From NCBI GenBank assembly GCA_947503175.1, contig CANNCO010000003.1, positions 441,501 through 505,500 of the forward strand: 64,000 nucleotides of DNA. The letters run 5' to 3'. Both the position numbers and the translations under genes were made by a program. The stretch is from an uncultured Paracoccaceae bacterium. Its GTDB lineage: Bacteria; Pseudomonadota; Alphaproteobacteria; Rhodobacterales; Rhodobacteraceae. Positions 38,515 to 47,502 of this stretch are shown here, piece after piece. Numbering within the stretch: the first letter of the stretch is position 1; every line of letters starts with the position of its first letter. The notes below the pieces were generated by a model that was not told the origin of the DNA, searched no databases, and saw only the letters and a list, made by a program, of their open reading frames with translations.

Positions 38515-39233
38515 ATCGCCCCGCGCATCCGCTCATAGTAAGGCAACGCGCTCTGGACCAAAGCTGCATAGTCACCCTCAAGTTCGGGCAAGGGCGCCTC
38601 TCCAACATCGAACCCCGTCGACCGGTGGATTGCCCCATACCAATGGCGAGCCCATACCCCGTCTTCGCGGCGTCCTCCGGCTGGCCAGTGCAGCATCGAC
38701 GCGTCAAACGTGATCGCAAGAGCACCGCAAAGCGCAAGGAGCGCACGCTCGGGGTCCGCCAATATGCTGCCGCTGTCCACAACGATCGGCTCTTGTCCCA
38801 GCCCAACTACATAATCCAGCAACTCGCACTGCCTTCGAAAACCGATATCCTCCAACGTCGGTGCCTCCCGCTTGCGCGCATAACTCGCCACGACACGGGC
38901 CGGATGCCGGATCAGAAAAACGTTACGCATGTCGGCCAGCCATTCCAGCGGAAAGCTATCCACCATGTGGTGGGTCATGTGTTTTTGGTACCAGATTGGT
39001 CGCCCCTCGGGCACCGGACCAGTGCATCGGGCCGCAACCTCGGCGGCCCTCGCCGGCTGAGACGTGAGAATCTCGTGATGCAGGGGATGATCCGCTCCGG
39101 TTGCCGCCAGATACGCGGCGTAAAACGGCTCATCGGTCACGGCACAGTCCGCACGCTGGCCGAACGCATACATCATTGCCGTTGAAAGGTTTCTGGGACC
39201 CGACCACATCGCAATTCGCAAAGGTTCTGTCAT
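38511..39233 (-). CDS. Sulfotransferase-like P-loop protein
   Basis: The 240-residue protein starts MTEPLRIAMWSGPRNLSTAM, where SGPRNLSTAM resembles the 5'-phosphosulfate loop of PAPS-dependent sulfotransferases. FLIRHPARVVASYAR resembles the 3'-phosphate binding motif. This subgroup is sometimes annotated next to branched-chain aminotransferases. Donor, acceptor and activity are unproven. The ATG at 39233 has GAGAGGTG upstream; five upstream codons are rejected. It is divergent from msrA. Confidence 0.8.
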   Translation of the reverse strand: MTEPLRIAMWSGPRNLSTAMMYAFGQRADCAVTDEPFYAAYLAATGADHPLHHEILTSQPARAAEVAARCTGPVPEGRPIWYQKHMTHHMVDSFPLEWLADMRNVFLIRHPARVVASYARKREAPTLEDIGFRRQCELLDYVVGLGQEPIVVDSGSILADPERALLALCGALAITFDASMLHWPAGGRREDGVWARHWYGAIHRSTGFDVGEAPLPELEGDYAALVQSALPYYERMRGAI

Positions 39234-39327
39234 TGAAACACCTCTCACCTATGCGTGACATCACAAGCGGTTGAATTGCCCGCGCCCGCGTCTGGACCCA
39301 TGATCACCGCAGATCAGGAGAGGTTCA

Positions 39328-39990
39328 ATGACACTTACGTTCAACAGCATCAAACCCGCTCTGCTGGCCGTGGCCATCCTTTTCGGCCTTGCCGCCGAAT
39401 GCAACCGCGCCCATGCGGCCGATCAGGCAACGGCGATTGTCGCGGGGGGCTGTTTCTGGTGCGTCGAATCCGATTTTGAGCGGGTCTCGGGCGTGATCGA
39501 AGTTGTCTCGGGCTACACCGGCGGAACCACTGAAAACCCCACATACAGACAGGTTGTCAGGGGCGGCACCGGCCATTACGAGGCCGTGGAGATCAGATAT
39601 GATCCCTCTGTGATCACATATGATCAGATCCTGCATATGTTCATGCGTTCCGTTGATCCAACCGATGCGGGCGGCCAGTTCTGCGACCGTGGCGACAGCT
39701 ACCGCACAGCGATTTTTCCCTCGAACGAAACCGAAAGACAATCCGCCATTGCGGCCGTCAGAAGCGCCCAGCGCGACCTTGGACAGCGTGTCGTCACACC
39801 GGTCCTGAACGCCAAGACCTTCTACGATGCGGAAGAGTACCATCAGGACTACTACAAGAAGTCCGAGGTCATCCTGACCCGACGCGGCCCGAAGTCCAAA
39901 AAAGAAGCCTACAAGTTTTACCGCACAAGCTGCGGTCGTGATCAGCGCGTCCTTGAGCTTTGGGGCAATGCCGCGCCTTTCGCCAGCTAG
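39328..39990 (+). CDS. msrA: Exported peptide-methionine (S)-S-oxide reductase
   Basis: The 220-residue product has the MsrA active site GCFWCVE with catalytic Cys42. [24 protein letters not shown] and AEEYHQDYY follow. It begins with a hydrophobic signal-like segment ending near AHAADQ, so it is probably periplasmic, unlike the common cytoplasmic MsrA. It would repair oxidised methionine in envelope proteins. The resolving Cys is probably in the C-terminal [17 protein letters not shown] precedes the ATG. No msrB is adjacent. Confidence 0.93.
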   Translation: MTLTFNSIKPALLAVAILFGLAAECNRAHAADQATAIVAGGCFWCVESDFERVSGVIEVVSGYTGGTTENPTYRQVVRGGTGHYEAVEIRYDPSVITYDQILHMFMRSVDPTDAGGQFCDRGDSYRTAIFPSNETERQSAIAAVRSAQRDLGQRVVTPVLNAKTFYDAEEYHQDYYKKSEVILTRRGPKSKKEAYKFYRTSCGRDQRVLELWGNAAPFAS

Positions 39991-40059
39991 GCCTTTTCGC
40001 CTTTCACCTGAATCCCGCGAGCGATAAACTTCCCCCATCGATCATCCGGGGGGAGGCTC

Positions 40060-42702
40060 GTGACCGTCCAGAACGCCGCCGTCACACCCATGATGGCACA
40101 ATATCTCGAAATCAAATCGGACTATCCCGATGCCCTCCTGTTCTACAGGATGGGCGATTTCTACGAGATGTTCTTTGACGATGCCGTGGCCGCCGCTGCA
40201 GCACTGGACATTGCGCTTACGAAGCGCGGCAAGCATCTGGGCAACGATATCCCAATGTGCGGCGTGCCCGTCCATGCGGCCGAGGGTTACTTTCTCACCC
40301 TGATCCGCAAGGGGTTTCGGGTCGCGGTCTGCGAACAGCTTGAAAGTCCGGCAGAGGCCAAGAAACGGGGCTCGAAATCCGTCGTTAAACGCGGCGTGAC
40401 GCGCCTTGTTACCCCCGGTACTTTGACCGAAGACAGCCTGCTGGAAGCGCGACGCAACAACTTCCTCGCCGCTGTCGCCACCGTCCGCGATAGCCATGCT
40501 CTGGCCTGGGCCGACATTTCAACCGGCGAGTTCCGCGTCATGGAGACGTCACCGCTTCGCCTCGGCGCAGATCTCGCCCGTCTCGCTCCCCGAGAGATCG
40601 TGCTGTCCGAAACAGCCGATGATCAGCTTCACAATGCCACAAACGAAGCAGGCGCTTCGGTCACACCCCTGGCACGAACCAGTTTCGACAGCACATCGGG
40701 CGAAAAACGTCTGCTCTCGCTCTTCAACGTCTCCTCGCTCGACGCCTATGGCACCTTCTCACGCGCTGAAGTCGCGGCAATGGGTGCCATCGTCGACTAC
40801 TTCGACATCACCCAGCGCGGCAACCTTCCCCTGCTCGGACCACCTCAACGAGAGATTTCAGGTGGCACGATGCAGATCGACGCCGCAACCCGGCGCAACC
40901 TCGAGATCACGCACAGCCTTTCGGGAGGCCGCGAAAGCGCGCTGCTCTCGACCATTGACCGCACGGTCACAGCGGCGGGTGGTCGTCTTCTGGAACGCCG
41001 GCTGTCTAGCCCATCCTGCGACCTTGCGACGATCAACGTGCGTCTTGACGCAGTCAGCCATTTGGTCGAAGCGCGCGATTTGCGCAGCGATGCTCGCGAC
41101 CGTCTCCGCCGCGTCCCCGATATCGATCGCGCCCTGTCCCGCCTTGCCCTTGAGCGCGGCGGCCCCCGCGACGTGGCTGCAATCCGCGATGGTCTGGCCC
41201 AGGCCGCTGCAATTGCCGACCTCGTACCAAAGGACGCGCCCGATCTCATCTCCGCCGCAAAGCGCGACTTGACAGGTCACGATACGCTGCAAGCCCACCT
41301 CGAAGCGATTCTTGTTGCAGAACCGCCGCTCCTGACCCGCGACGGCGGCTTCATCGCAGAGGGTGCCGATCCGGAACTCGACGAGGCACGCAAGCTGCGC
41401 GACGAAGGCCGCTCCGTCATAGCCGGAATGCAGACCGAATTCGCAGAACGGACCGGCATCACCTCGCTCAAGATCAAGCACAACAACGTTCTGGGCTATT
41501 TCATCGAAACCACCGCCACTCACGCAGACAAGATGCATGCGACCGAGGGCTTCATCCATCGTCAGACAACGGCCAACGCAGTTCGCTTCACAACCCTTGA
41601 TCTCTCCGATCTGGAGACCCGCATTCTGAACGCCGGCGGCCGAGCGCTCGAGATCGAAAACAGACTCTATTCAAGGCTAAAAGCCGAAATTTTGGATCAA
41701 GCGGCTCCGATCAGCGCAGCCGCCCGCGCACTGGCAGAAGTCGATCTTGCTGGCGCTCTGGCAGAACTGGCCGAGACCGACCGTTGGACGCGGCCTATCG
41801 TCGATGCCTCGCGCGCATTCGAGGTTCAGCGTGGTCGCCATCCCGTCGTCGAACGCGCCCTTTCGGCCGAGGGTACCTCTCGTTTCATCGAAAACGACTG
41901 CGATCTGACGGCCACTGAAAGCGCCGCAATCTGGCTGCTCACCGGCCCCAACATGGCAGGTAAGTCGACGTTTCTCCGCCAAAACGCCCTGATCGCGCTT
42001 CTCGCCCAAGCTGGAAGTTTCGTTCCGGCAGCGTCGGCCCATATCGGCCTCGTCTCCCAACTCTTCTCGCGCGTTGGCGCGTCAGATGATCTGGCCCGCG
42101 GACGGTCCACCTTCATGGTCGAAATGGTCGAAACCGCCGCGATCCTCAATCAGGCTGACGACCGGGCCCTCGTCATTCTGGACGAAATCGGGCGCGGAAC
42201 AGCAACTTATGACGGTCTGTCCATTGCCTGGGCGACACTGGAACACTTGCATCAGTCGAATGGCTGCCGCGCCCTCTTTGCCACTCACTACCACGAACTC
42301 ACCGCACTTTCCGAAACGCTTGAAGGCGTCCGAAATGCCACCGTCGCCGTGAAGGAATGGGAAGGCGAGGTCATCTTCCTCCACGAAGTGCGAATGGGCG
42401 CCGCCGACCGCAGCTATGGCGTTCAGGTGGCTCGTCTTGCGGGTCTTCCATCGCCGGTAATCGACCGCGCACGCCAGGTTCTCGAAACACTTGAAAAGCA
42501 CGCCCGCGAGGGCGGGGCAGGGGCAAAGGCCCTCGTCGACGATCTGCCGCTGTTCTCCGCACCGCCCCCGCCGCCGCCAGCAAAAGAATCCGCAGCCGAT
42601 GCAATTCTGAAAGATATCCAGCCCGACGAGCTTAGCCCGCGAGACGCACTTGATCTGATCTACCGCCTGAAAGAGGCTCAGACGAAATCGTCACGCGAAT
42701 AA
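40060..42702 (+). CDS. mutS: DNA mismatch repair protein MutS
   Basis: MutS recognises mismatches and starts methyl- or nick-directed repair. The 880-residue protein has the mismatch-binding FYRMGDFYEMFFDDA near residues 28-42. The ATPase carries Walker A GPNMAGKSTFLRQNA near 629-643, DEIGRGTATYDG and FATHYHEL. The start is GTG, directly after GGGGGGAGG. A Pro-rich linker (PPPPPP-like) precedes the C-terminal helical tail. The last 25 bases overlap the convergent serB gene. Confidence 0.97.
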   Translation: MTVQNAAVTPMMAQYLEIKSDYPDALLFYRMGDFYEMFFDDAVAAAAALDIALTKRGKHLGNDIPMCGVPVHAAEGYFLTLIRKGFRVAVCEQLESPAEAKKRGSKSVVKRGVTRLVTPGTLTEDSLLEARRNNFLAAVATVRDSHALAWADISTGEFRVMETSPLRLGADLARLAPREIVLSETADDQLHNATNEAGASVTPLARTSFDSTSGEKRLLSLFNVSSLDAYGTFSRAEVAAMGAIVDYFDITQRGNLPLLGPPQREISGGTMQIDAATRRNLEITHSLSGGRESALLSTIDRTVTAAGGRLLERRLSSPSCDLATINVRLDAVSHLVEARDLRSDARDRLRRVPDIDRALSRLALERGGPRDVAAIRDGLAQAAAIADLVPKDAPDLISAAKRDLTGHDTLQAHLEAILVAEPPLLTRDGGFIAEGADPELDEARKLRDEGRSVIAGMQTEFAERTGITSLKIKHNNVLGYFIETTATHADKMHATEGFIHRQTTANAVRFTTLDLSDLETRILNAGGRALEIENRLYSRLKAEILDQAAPISAAARALAEVDLAGALAELAETDRWTRPIVDASRAFEVQRGRHPVVERALSAEGTSRFIENDCDLTATESAAIWLLTGPNMAGKSTFLRQNALIALLAQAGSFVPAASAHIGLVSQLFSRVGASDDLARGRSTFMVEMVETAAILNQADDRALVILDEIGRGTATYDGLSIAWATLEHLHQSNGCRALFATHYHELTALSETLEGVRNATVAVKEWEGEVIFLHEVRMGAADRSYGVQVARLAGLPSPVIDRARQVLETLEKHAREGGAGAKALVDDLPLFSAPPPPPPAKESAADAILKDIQPDELSPRDALDLIYRLKEAQTKSSRE

Positions 42703-43550
42703 CCCTGAAGGTACAACAACGCGGTCAGATCCCCGAAATTCACCCGAAGATCTACCTGTGCAGCGACCGATGGCTTTGCATGGAGCGCGACACCGGATCC
42801 GGCACGCTTCAGCATCCCCAGGTCATTTGCCCCATCTCCAACAGCCAGAACGGCACTCTCGGAAAGCCCCAGCCGCGCGGAAATCTCTTCCAAGGCGGCG
42901 ACTTTGGCGTCCCGGCCGAGGATCGGTTCAACAACCCGGCCAGTCAGGACTCCGTCTTCGATTTCGAGCGTATTTGCACGGTTCTCATCGAACCCGAGTT
43001 TTCCGGCAATTGCCGCCGTAAATGCCGTGAATCCGCCCGATACGAGCGCCGCGTAAGACCCATCAGCTTTCATAGTGCGAACAAGCGTGTCCCCGCCCGG
43101 CATCAACTCGATGCGGGTCGCAATAACAGTTTCTATTACTGCTGAATCCAATCCTTCCAACAGTGAAACCCGCTCACGAAGCGCCCCTTCAAATCCGATC
43201 TCTCCATTCATCGCCTTGCGCGTGATATGCGCAACTTTCGCGCCAAAGCCCGCCACATCGGCAAGCTCGTCAATACACTCCTGACGGATCATCGTAGAGT
43301 CCATATCCGCAAGAAGGATGGATTTCCGGCGTCCTTCGGCTGGCTGCACGATCAGATCGACACCGCGCTCCTGAAGGCTCTCCCAGACATCCCATTGGTT
43401 CGCCGGCAAAGAAGGCAGGGAAAACTCCGCCGCCTCATCGGGTGAAAGCCAAACCGCATCCCCGCCTCCCCACGCGTTCCGCACAGCGTCAACCAGCGCG
43501 GGTTCCAGTCCGCGCTCCTCCGGATCGGTCAGCATAGTCACAACAAACAT
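42678..43550 (-). CDS. serB: Phosphoserine phosphatase
   Basis: SerB removes phosphate from phosphoserine in the last step of serine synthesis. The 290-residue protein has the HAD nucleophile motif DMDSTMI (Asp82, Asp84), LVSGGFTAF and [10 protein letters not shown]. The N-terminal ~75 residues form the ACT-like regulatory part of SerB. The ATG at 43550 ([12 protein letters not shown]) is preferred over a 29-codon extension. It is divergent from serC-serA, so three serine genes share one intergenic region of 179 bases. Confidence 0.95.
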   Translation of the reverse strand: MFVVTMLTDPEERGLEPALVDAVRNAWGGGDAVWLSPDEAAEFSLPSLPANQWDVWESLQERGVDLIVQPAEGRRKSILLADMDSTMIRQECIDELADVAGFGAKVAHITRKAMNGEIGFEGALRERVSLLEGLDSAVIETVIATRIELMPGGDTLVRTMKADGSYAALVSGGFTAFTAAIAGKLGFDENRANTLEIEDGVLTGRVVEPILGRDAKVAALEEISARLGLSESAVLAVGDGANDLGMLKRAGSGVALHAKPSVAAQVDLRVNFGDLTALLYLQGYSRDDFV

Positions 43551-43687
43551 CGGCACCCCAAACGTTTCGCGCCCTCTTAGACCAACGGGCCCGCGAAGAA
43601 AAACATCGAAGATCCGTCTGCGACGCTTCGGCTCCATTTTCCGTCTTGCACGGCATCCGCCGCGCCTCTATGCCCAAAGGCGGGACA

Positions 43688-43724
43688 CCCCTCCCCAACG
43701 AGGGGCACATATCTGGAAGGATAT
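43688..43724 (+). promoter_or_regulatory. Two-hairpin serC leader (candidate serC RNA motif)
   Basis: The region just before serC can fold into two adjacent hairpins. The first is CCCCTC/GAGGGG (43688-43693, 43700-43705) with a six-base loop. The second is ATATC/GATAT (43709-43713, 43720-43724) with loop TGGAAG, which holds the Shine-Dalgarno GGAAGG. The serC leader described in alphaproteobacteria is, as I recall, also a two-hairpin element at the ribosome site. The match to that family is an inference. Confidence 0.55.
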
Positions 43725-43729
43725 TAAGT

Positions 43730-44884
43730 ATGAGCACGACAAAACCGGCCACGCGGCCGGATAACCCGCGTTTTTCATCCGGCCCCTGCGCCAAACCCCC
43801 CACATTCTCCCTGTCAGCCCTCAAGGACGCGCCTCTTGGACGGTCCCACCGGGCCAGTGCCGGCAAGGCAAAGCTGAAAGCCGCCATCGACGGCACGCGC
43901 GAAATACTCGGCGTTCCCGATGACTACCGGATCGGTATCGTTCCCGCTTCGGATACCGGGGCTGTCGAGATGGCCATGTGGAATCTCCTCGGCCAACGCC
44001 CCGTGGAAGTTCTGGCATGGGAAAGCTTTGGTGCAGGCTGGGTCACCGATATCGTCAAGCAACTGAAACTCGAAGCGATCGTTCGAACAGCGGAATACGG
44101 CCAGATCGTCGACTTCGCGCAGGTCGATTTCGAGAGCGATGTCGTCTTCACATGGAATGGAACGACATCGGGCGTCCGCGTGCCGGAAACAGTGTCTATT
44201 CCTACGAAACGTGGCGGTCTTACGATCTGTGACGCCACGTCTGCCGCCTTTGCCCAGCGGCTTCCCTGGGATGGCCTGGATGTCACGACGTTCTCTTGGC
44301 AGAAAGTTCTTGGAGGCGAGGCAGCCCATGGAATGATCGTCCTAAGCCCGCGTGCTGCCGAAAGACTTGAAAGCTATACGCCGCCATGGCCGCTGCCCAA
44401 GATATTCCGTCTGACGAAGGCTGGTAAACTGATCGAAGGCATCTTCGAAGGGGCCACGATCAACACGCCTTCGATGCTGGCCGTAGAGGACTATTTGCAG
44501 GCGCTGGAATGGGCCCGCTCGGTCGGCGGACTGGATGGTCTGATTGCCCGCGCCGATGCGAACGCAAAGACGATCCATGACTTCACGTCATCCCATAGCT
44601 GGATCGAGAACCTGGCGGAGGATCCGGAAACCCGATCCAACACCTCGGTCTGCCTGAAGTTTACTGATGGCCGCATCTCGGATGGAGCTGCCTTCGCAAA
44701 GGCTGTCGCGAAACGGCTCGAAGTCGAAGGCGTGGCCTATGACATCGGTGCATATCGCGATGCACCTCCGGGTCTTCGCATCTGGTGCGGCGGTACGGTG
44801 GAAACAGCCGACATCGCCGCCTTGCTGCCTTGGATCACCTGGGCGTTCGAGGCCGAGATCGCGGCCGCGTCACAAGCTGCCTGA
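43730..44884 (+). CDS. serC: Phosphoserine aminotransferase
   Basis: SerC makes 3-phosphoserine from 3-phosphohydroxypyruvate and glutamate. The 384-residue PLP enzyme starts with [17 protein letters not shown], contains TWNGTTSGV, and has the PLP lysine in [15 protein letters not shown]. This is the alphaproteobacterial SerC type, distinct from the E. coli type. The ATG at 43730 (MSTTKPAT) is supported by GGAAGG; upstream in-frame ATGs lie within the leader. serA follows after 58 bases. Confidence 0.95.
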   Translation: MSTTKPATRPDNPRFSSGPCAKPPTFSLSALKDAPLGRSHRASAGKAKLKAAIDGTREILGVPDDYRIGIVPASDTGAVEMAMWNLLGQRPVEVLAWESFGAGWVTDIVKQLKLEAIVRTAEYGQIVDFAQVDFESDVVFTWNGTTSGVRVPETVSIPTKRGGLTICDATSAAFAQRLPWDGLDVTTFSWQKVLGGEAAHGMIVLSPRAAERLESYTPPWPLPKIFRLTKAGKLIEGIFEGATINTPSMLAVEDYLQALEWARSVGGLDGLIARADANAKTIHDFTSSHSWIENLAEDPETRSNTSVCLKFTDGRISDGAAFAKAVAKRLEVEGVAYDIGAYRDAPPGLRIWCGGTVETADIAALLPWITWAFEAEIAAASQAA

Positions 44885-44942
44885 AATTCCAAAATAGTGT
44901 CTAACACAGGGCTTTTTGCCCAGTTCTATAGGAGCGCCACCA

Positions 44943-46538
44943 ATGGCCCCCAAAGTTCTTGTCTCCGACAAACTCTCCGAAACCGCAGTACAGATATTCC
45001 GGGATCGCGGGATCGATGTCACGTTCGATCCCACCATCGGGAAAGACAAAGATCGTCTTCTCCAGATGATCGGTGAATATGACGGTCTTGCGATCCGATC
45101 CGCCACGAAGGTCTCTGACAAGGTCCTTGCCGCGGCATCAAAGCTCAAAGTGATCGGTCGCGCGGGCATAGGCGTCGACAATGTCGATATCCCGGCGGCC
45201 TCTAAGCGCGGCATCATTGTCATGAACACGCCATTCGGTAACTCAATCACAACGGCAGAGCACGCCATTGCGATGATGATGGCCGTCGCGCGCCAGATCC
45301 CCGAAGCCAACTCTTCGACCCATGCCGGAAAATGGGAAAAATCCCGGTTCATGGGTGTCGAACTGACCGGCAAGACCCTCGGCGTCGTTGGCGCGGGAAA
45401 CATCGGCTCCATCGTGATCGACCGTGCGCATGGTCTCAAGATGAAGGTCATCGCATATGACCCCTTCCTGTCCGAAGACCGTGCAGACAAACTTGGTGTC
45501 GAAAAGGTCGATCTCGACACGCTGCTGGGACGGGCGGACTTCGTCACACTCCATGTGCCCGTGACCGACAAGACCCGCGACATCCTGTCTGCCGAAGCAA
45601 TAGCGAAACTGAAACCGGGAGTGCGGCTGATAAACTGTGCACGCGGCGGTCTCGTTGACGAAGACGCGCTCGCCATTGCCCTTAAGTCTGGTCATGTCGC
45701 CGGCGCTGCGTTCGACGTGTTCGCCACGGAACCCGCAACCGAAAGCCCGCTATTCAACCTGCCCAATGTCGTCGTCACACCTCATCTCGGTGCCGCAACC
45801 ACCGAAGCGCAGGAAAACGTCGCGCTTCAGATCGCCGAACAGATGTCGGACTATCTTCTGACGGGCGCTGTTTCGAACGCATTGAACATGCCGTCCGTCA
45901 CTGCCGAAGAGGCAAAGGTGATGGGCCCGTGGCTCACACTTGCCGGGCATCTGGGCACCTTTGTCGGCCAGATGACGGAAGAGCCGATCGTTGCGGTGAA
46001 CATTCTGTACAACGGAAACGTGGCCACGATGAACACTGCAGCGTTGAATGCTGCCGTGATCGCCGGCGTCATGAAATCGGTCAACCCGGACGTCAACATG
46101 GTCTCGGCACCGGTCATCGCCAAAGATCGCGGTATCGACGTCACGACGACAACCCAGGGCAAAACCGGTGTCTTCGATGCCTACATCAAACTTACCGTGG
46201 TAACGGCACAACGCGAGCGCTCGATCGCCGGCACCGTATTTTCGGACGGGAAGCCCCGTTTCATCCAGATCAAGGGCATTACGATCGACGCCGAAATCGG
46301 TCGCCATATGCTCTATACAACCAATACCGACGTCCCCGGCATCATCGGCGCCTTGGGCAAGACGCTGGGCGAAAACGGTGTGAACATCGCGAACTTCACC
46401 CTTGGCCGATCCGACCGGGGGAAAGAAGCCATAGCACTTCTCTATGTCGATGAGCCAATCCCGCAGCCCGCACTCGACCAGCTTGCAGCGACAGGTCTTT
46501 TTAGGGCCGTTCGCACGCTTGAGTTCGACATCACCTGA
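44943..46538 (+). CDS. serA: D-3-phosphoglycerate dehydrogenase
   Basis: SerA oxidises 3-phosphoglycerate, the first step in serine synthesis. The 531-residue long-form enzyme has the NAD loop GVVGAGNIGSIVIDRA and the catalytic-domain segments INCARGGLVDEDAL and HLGAATTEAQ. An intervening domain follows, then a C-terminal ACT domain (MLYTTNTDVPGIIGALG) that in the family senses serine. GGAGCGCCAC precedes the ATG at 44943. It forms an operon with serC. Confidence 0.97.
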   Translation: MAPKVLVSDKLSETAVQIFRDRGIDVTFDPTIGKDKDRLLQMIGEYDGLAIRSATKVSDKVLAAASKLKVIGRAGIGVDNVDIPAASKRGIIVMNTPFGNSITTAEHAIAMMMAVARQIPEANSSTHAGKWEKSRFMGVELTGKTLGVVGAGNIGSIVIDRAHGLKMKVIAYDPFLSEDRADKLGVEKVDLDTLLGRADFVTLHVPVTDKTRDILSAEAIAKLKPGVRLINCARGGLVDEDALAIALKSGHVAGAAFDVFATEPATESPLFNLPNVVVTPHLGAATTEAQENVALQIAEQMSDYLLTGAVSNALNMPSVTAEEAKVMGPWLTLAGHLGTFVGQMTEEPIVAVNILYNGNVATMNTAALNAAVIAGVMKSVNPDVNMVSAPVIAKDRGIDVTTTTQGKTGVFDAYIKLTVVTAQRERSIAGTVFSDGKPRFIQIKGITIDAEIGRHMLYTTNTDVPGIIGALGKTLGENGVNIANFTLGRSDRGKEAIALLYVDEPIPQPALDQLAATGLFRAVRTLEFDIT

Positions 46539-46591
46539 CCACCCTTCCACCAACCCGCAGCAACCGCTAGCGTGCGGGTCGGAGAACCACC

Positions 46592-47320
46592 ATGCGCATC
46601 TACGCCATTGGCGACATTCACGGACAGTTGGGCATGCTGAGGCAGGCTCACAAGCGCATTGCGGCGGACAGACAGCGCACGGGCGATACAGCGGCAACCG
46701 TCGTTCATATCGGCGATCTCGTTGATCGAGGCCCCGACAGTAAGGGCGTCATCCAATACCTGATCGACGGAATCGGAAACGGCGAACCGTGGATTGTCCT
46801 GAAAGGCAATCACGATCAGATCTTTGCCGAAGTTCTCTCGAAAAACGAGTCGGGCCGCTCGCCTTTCCTGTCATGGAACTCGTCTTCTATGGGCGGCGAT
46901 GCGACAATGGCCTCCTATGGAGTGGAGACGGGCACATTCGCACTCGCCCGAAAACTTCAGCGCGCGTTACGCAAGGCGGTTCCACCAGAGCACCGGGATT
47001 TCCTGGACGGTCTAAAGCTCTACCACAAGACGTCGGACTTGCTATTCGTCCATGCGGGCATTCGCCCGGGTCTCGCTATGTCGGAACAGATCGAAGAAGA
47101 CCTTCTTTGGATTCGCAGGGACTTCCTGAACGACATGCGCGATCACGGCCGCCTGATTGTCCACGGTCATACCCCTGTTTCCGCACCGGTACACTGCGGA
47201 AACAGGGTCAACATCGATACGGGTGCAGGATATGACCGTGCGCTGACGGCCGCGGTCTTCGAGAATCGCAAAGCATGGATTCTGGATGACAAGCGGCGCA
47301 TTCCGCTGCCGCCACCCTAG
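46592..47320 (+). CDS. PrpA-type metallophosphoesterase
   Basis: The 242-residue protein has the full phosphoesterase metal signature: GDIHG, GDLVDRGPDS, LKGNHDQIF, then VHAGI and VHGHTPVS. It resembles bacterial serine/threonine protein phosphatases of the PrpA/PP1-like group. These also include diadenosine-tetraphosphate hydrolases, so the substrate is open. CGGAGAA precedes the ATG. The stop overlaps the convergent DUF2783 stop by four bases. Confidence 0.9.
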   Translation: MRIYAIGDIHGQLGMLRQAHKRIAADRQRTGDTAATVVHIGDLVDRGPDSKGVIQYLIDGIGNGEPWIVLKGNHDQIFAEVLSKNESGRSPFLSWNSSSMGGDATMASYGVETGTFALARKLQRALRKAVPPEHRDFLDGLKLYHKTSDLLFVHAGIRPGLAMSEQIEEDLLWIRRDFLNDMRDHGRLIVHGHTPVSAPVHCGNRVNIDTGAGYDRALTAAVFENRKAWILDDKRRIPLPPP

Positions 47321-47502
47321 CGCCGGGCCAGTTCAAGTGCTTCCGACAATGCGGCCCGGTCGCCCACATGATTTGCCAGGATCAGAATGAGCTGCGCGTG
47401 GAACGCCGCAATCTCCTCGGCGCTCAACCCGTCATGGGCACGCAAAAGCTCTTCATAGAAACCATCGTGATCGGAAAGGTTCGGTTCCTGAATCAGTGCC
47501 AT
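47317..47502 (-). CDS. DUF2783 small protein
   Basis: The 61-residue product starts MALIQEPNLSDHDGFYEEL and ends in LILANHVGDRAALSEALELA, matching the DUF2783 family. Members are often encoded directly after FAD-dependent monooxygenases, as here. The start overlaps the 3' end of the monooxygenase gene by ten bases. It is all-helical and soluble by composition. A helper or stability role for the oxygenase is plausible but not shown. Confidence 0.8.
   Translation of the reverse strand: MALIQEPNLSDHDGFYEELLRAHDGLSAEEIAAFHAQLILILANHVGDRAALSEALELARR

Noticed and set aside
46553-46579. Inverted repeat ACCCGCA/TGCGGGT between serA and the phosphoesterase gene
   Set aside because: It has a 13-base loop and no U-tract, so it is not a convincing terminator; no other role is indicated.
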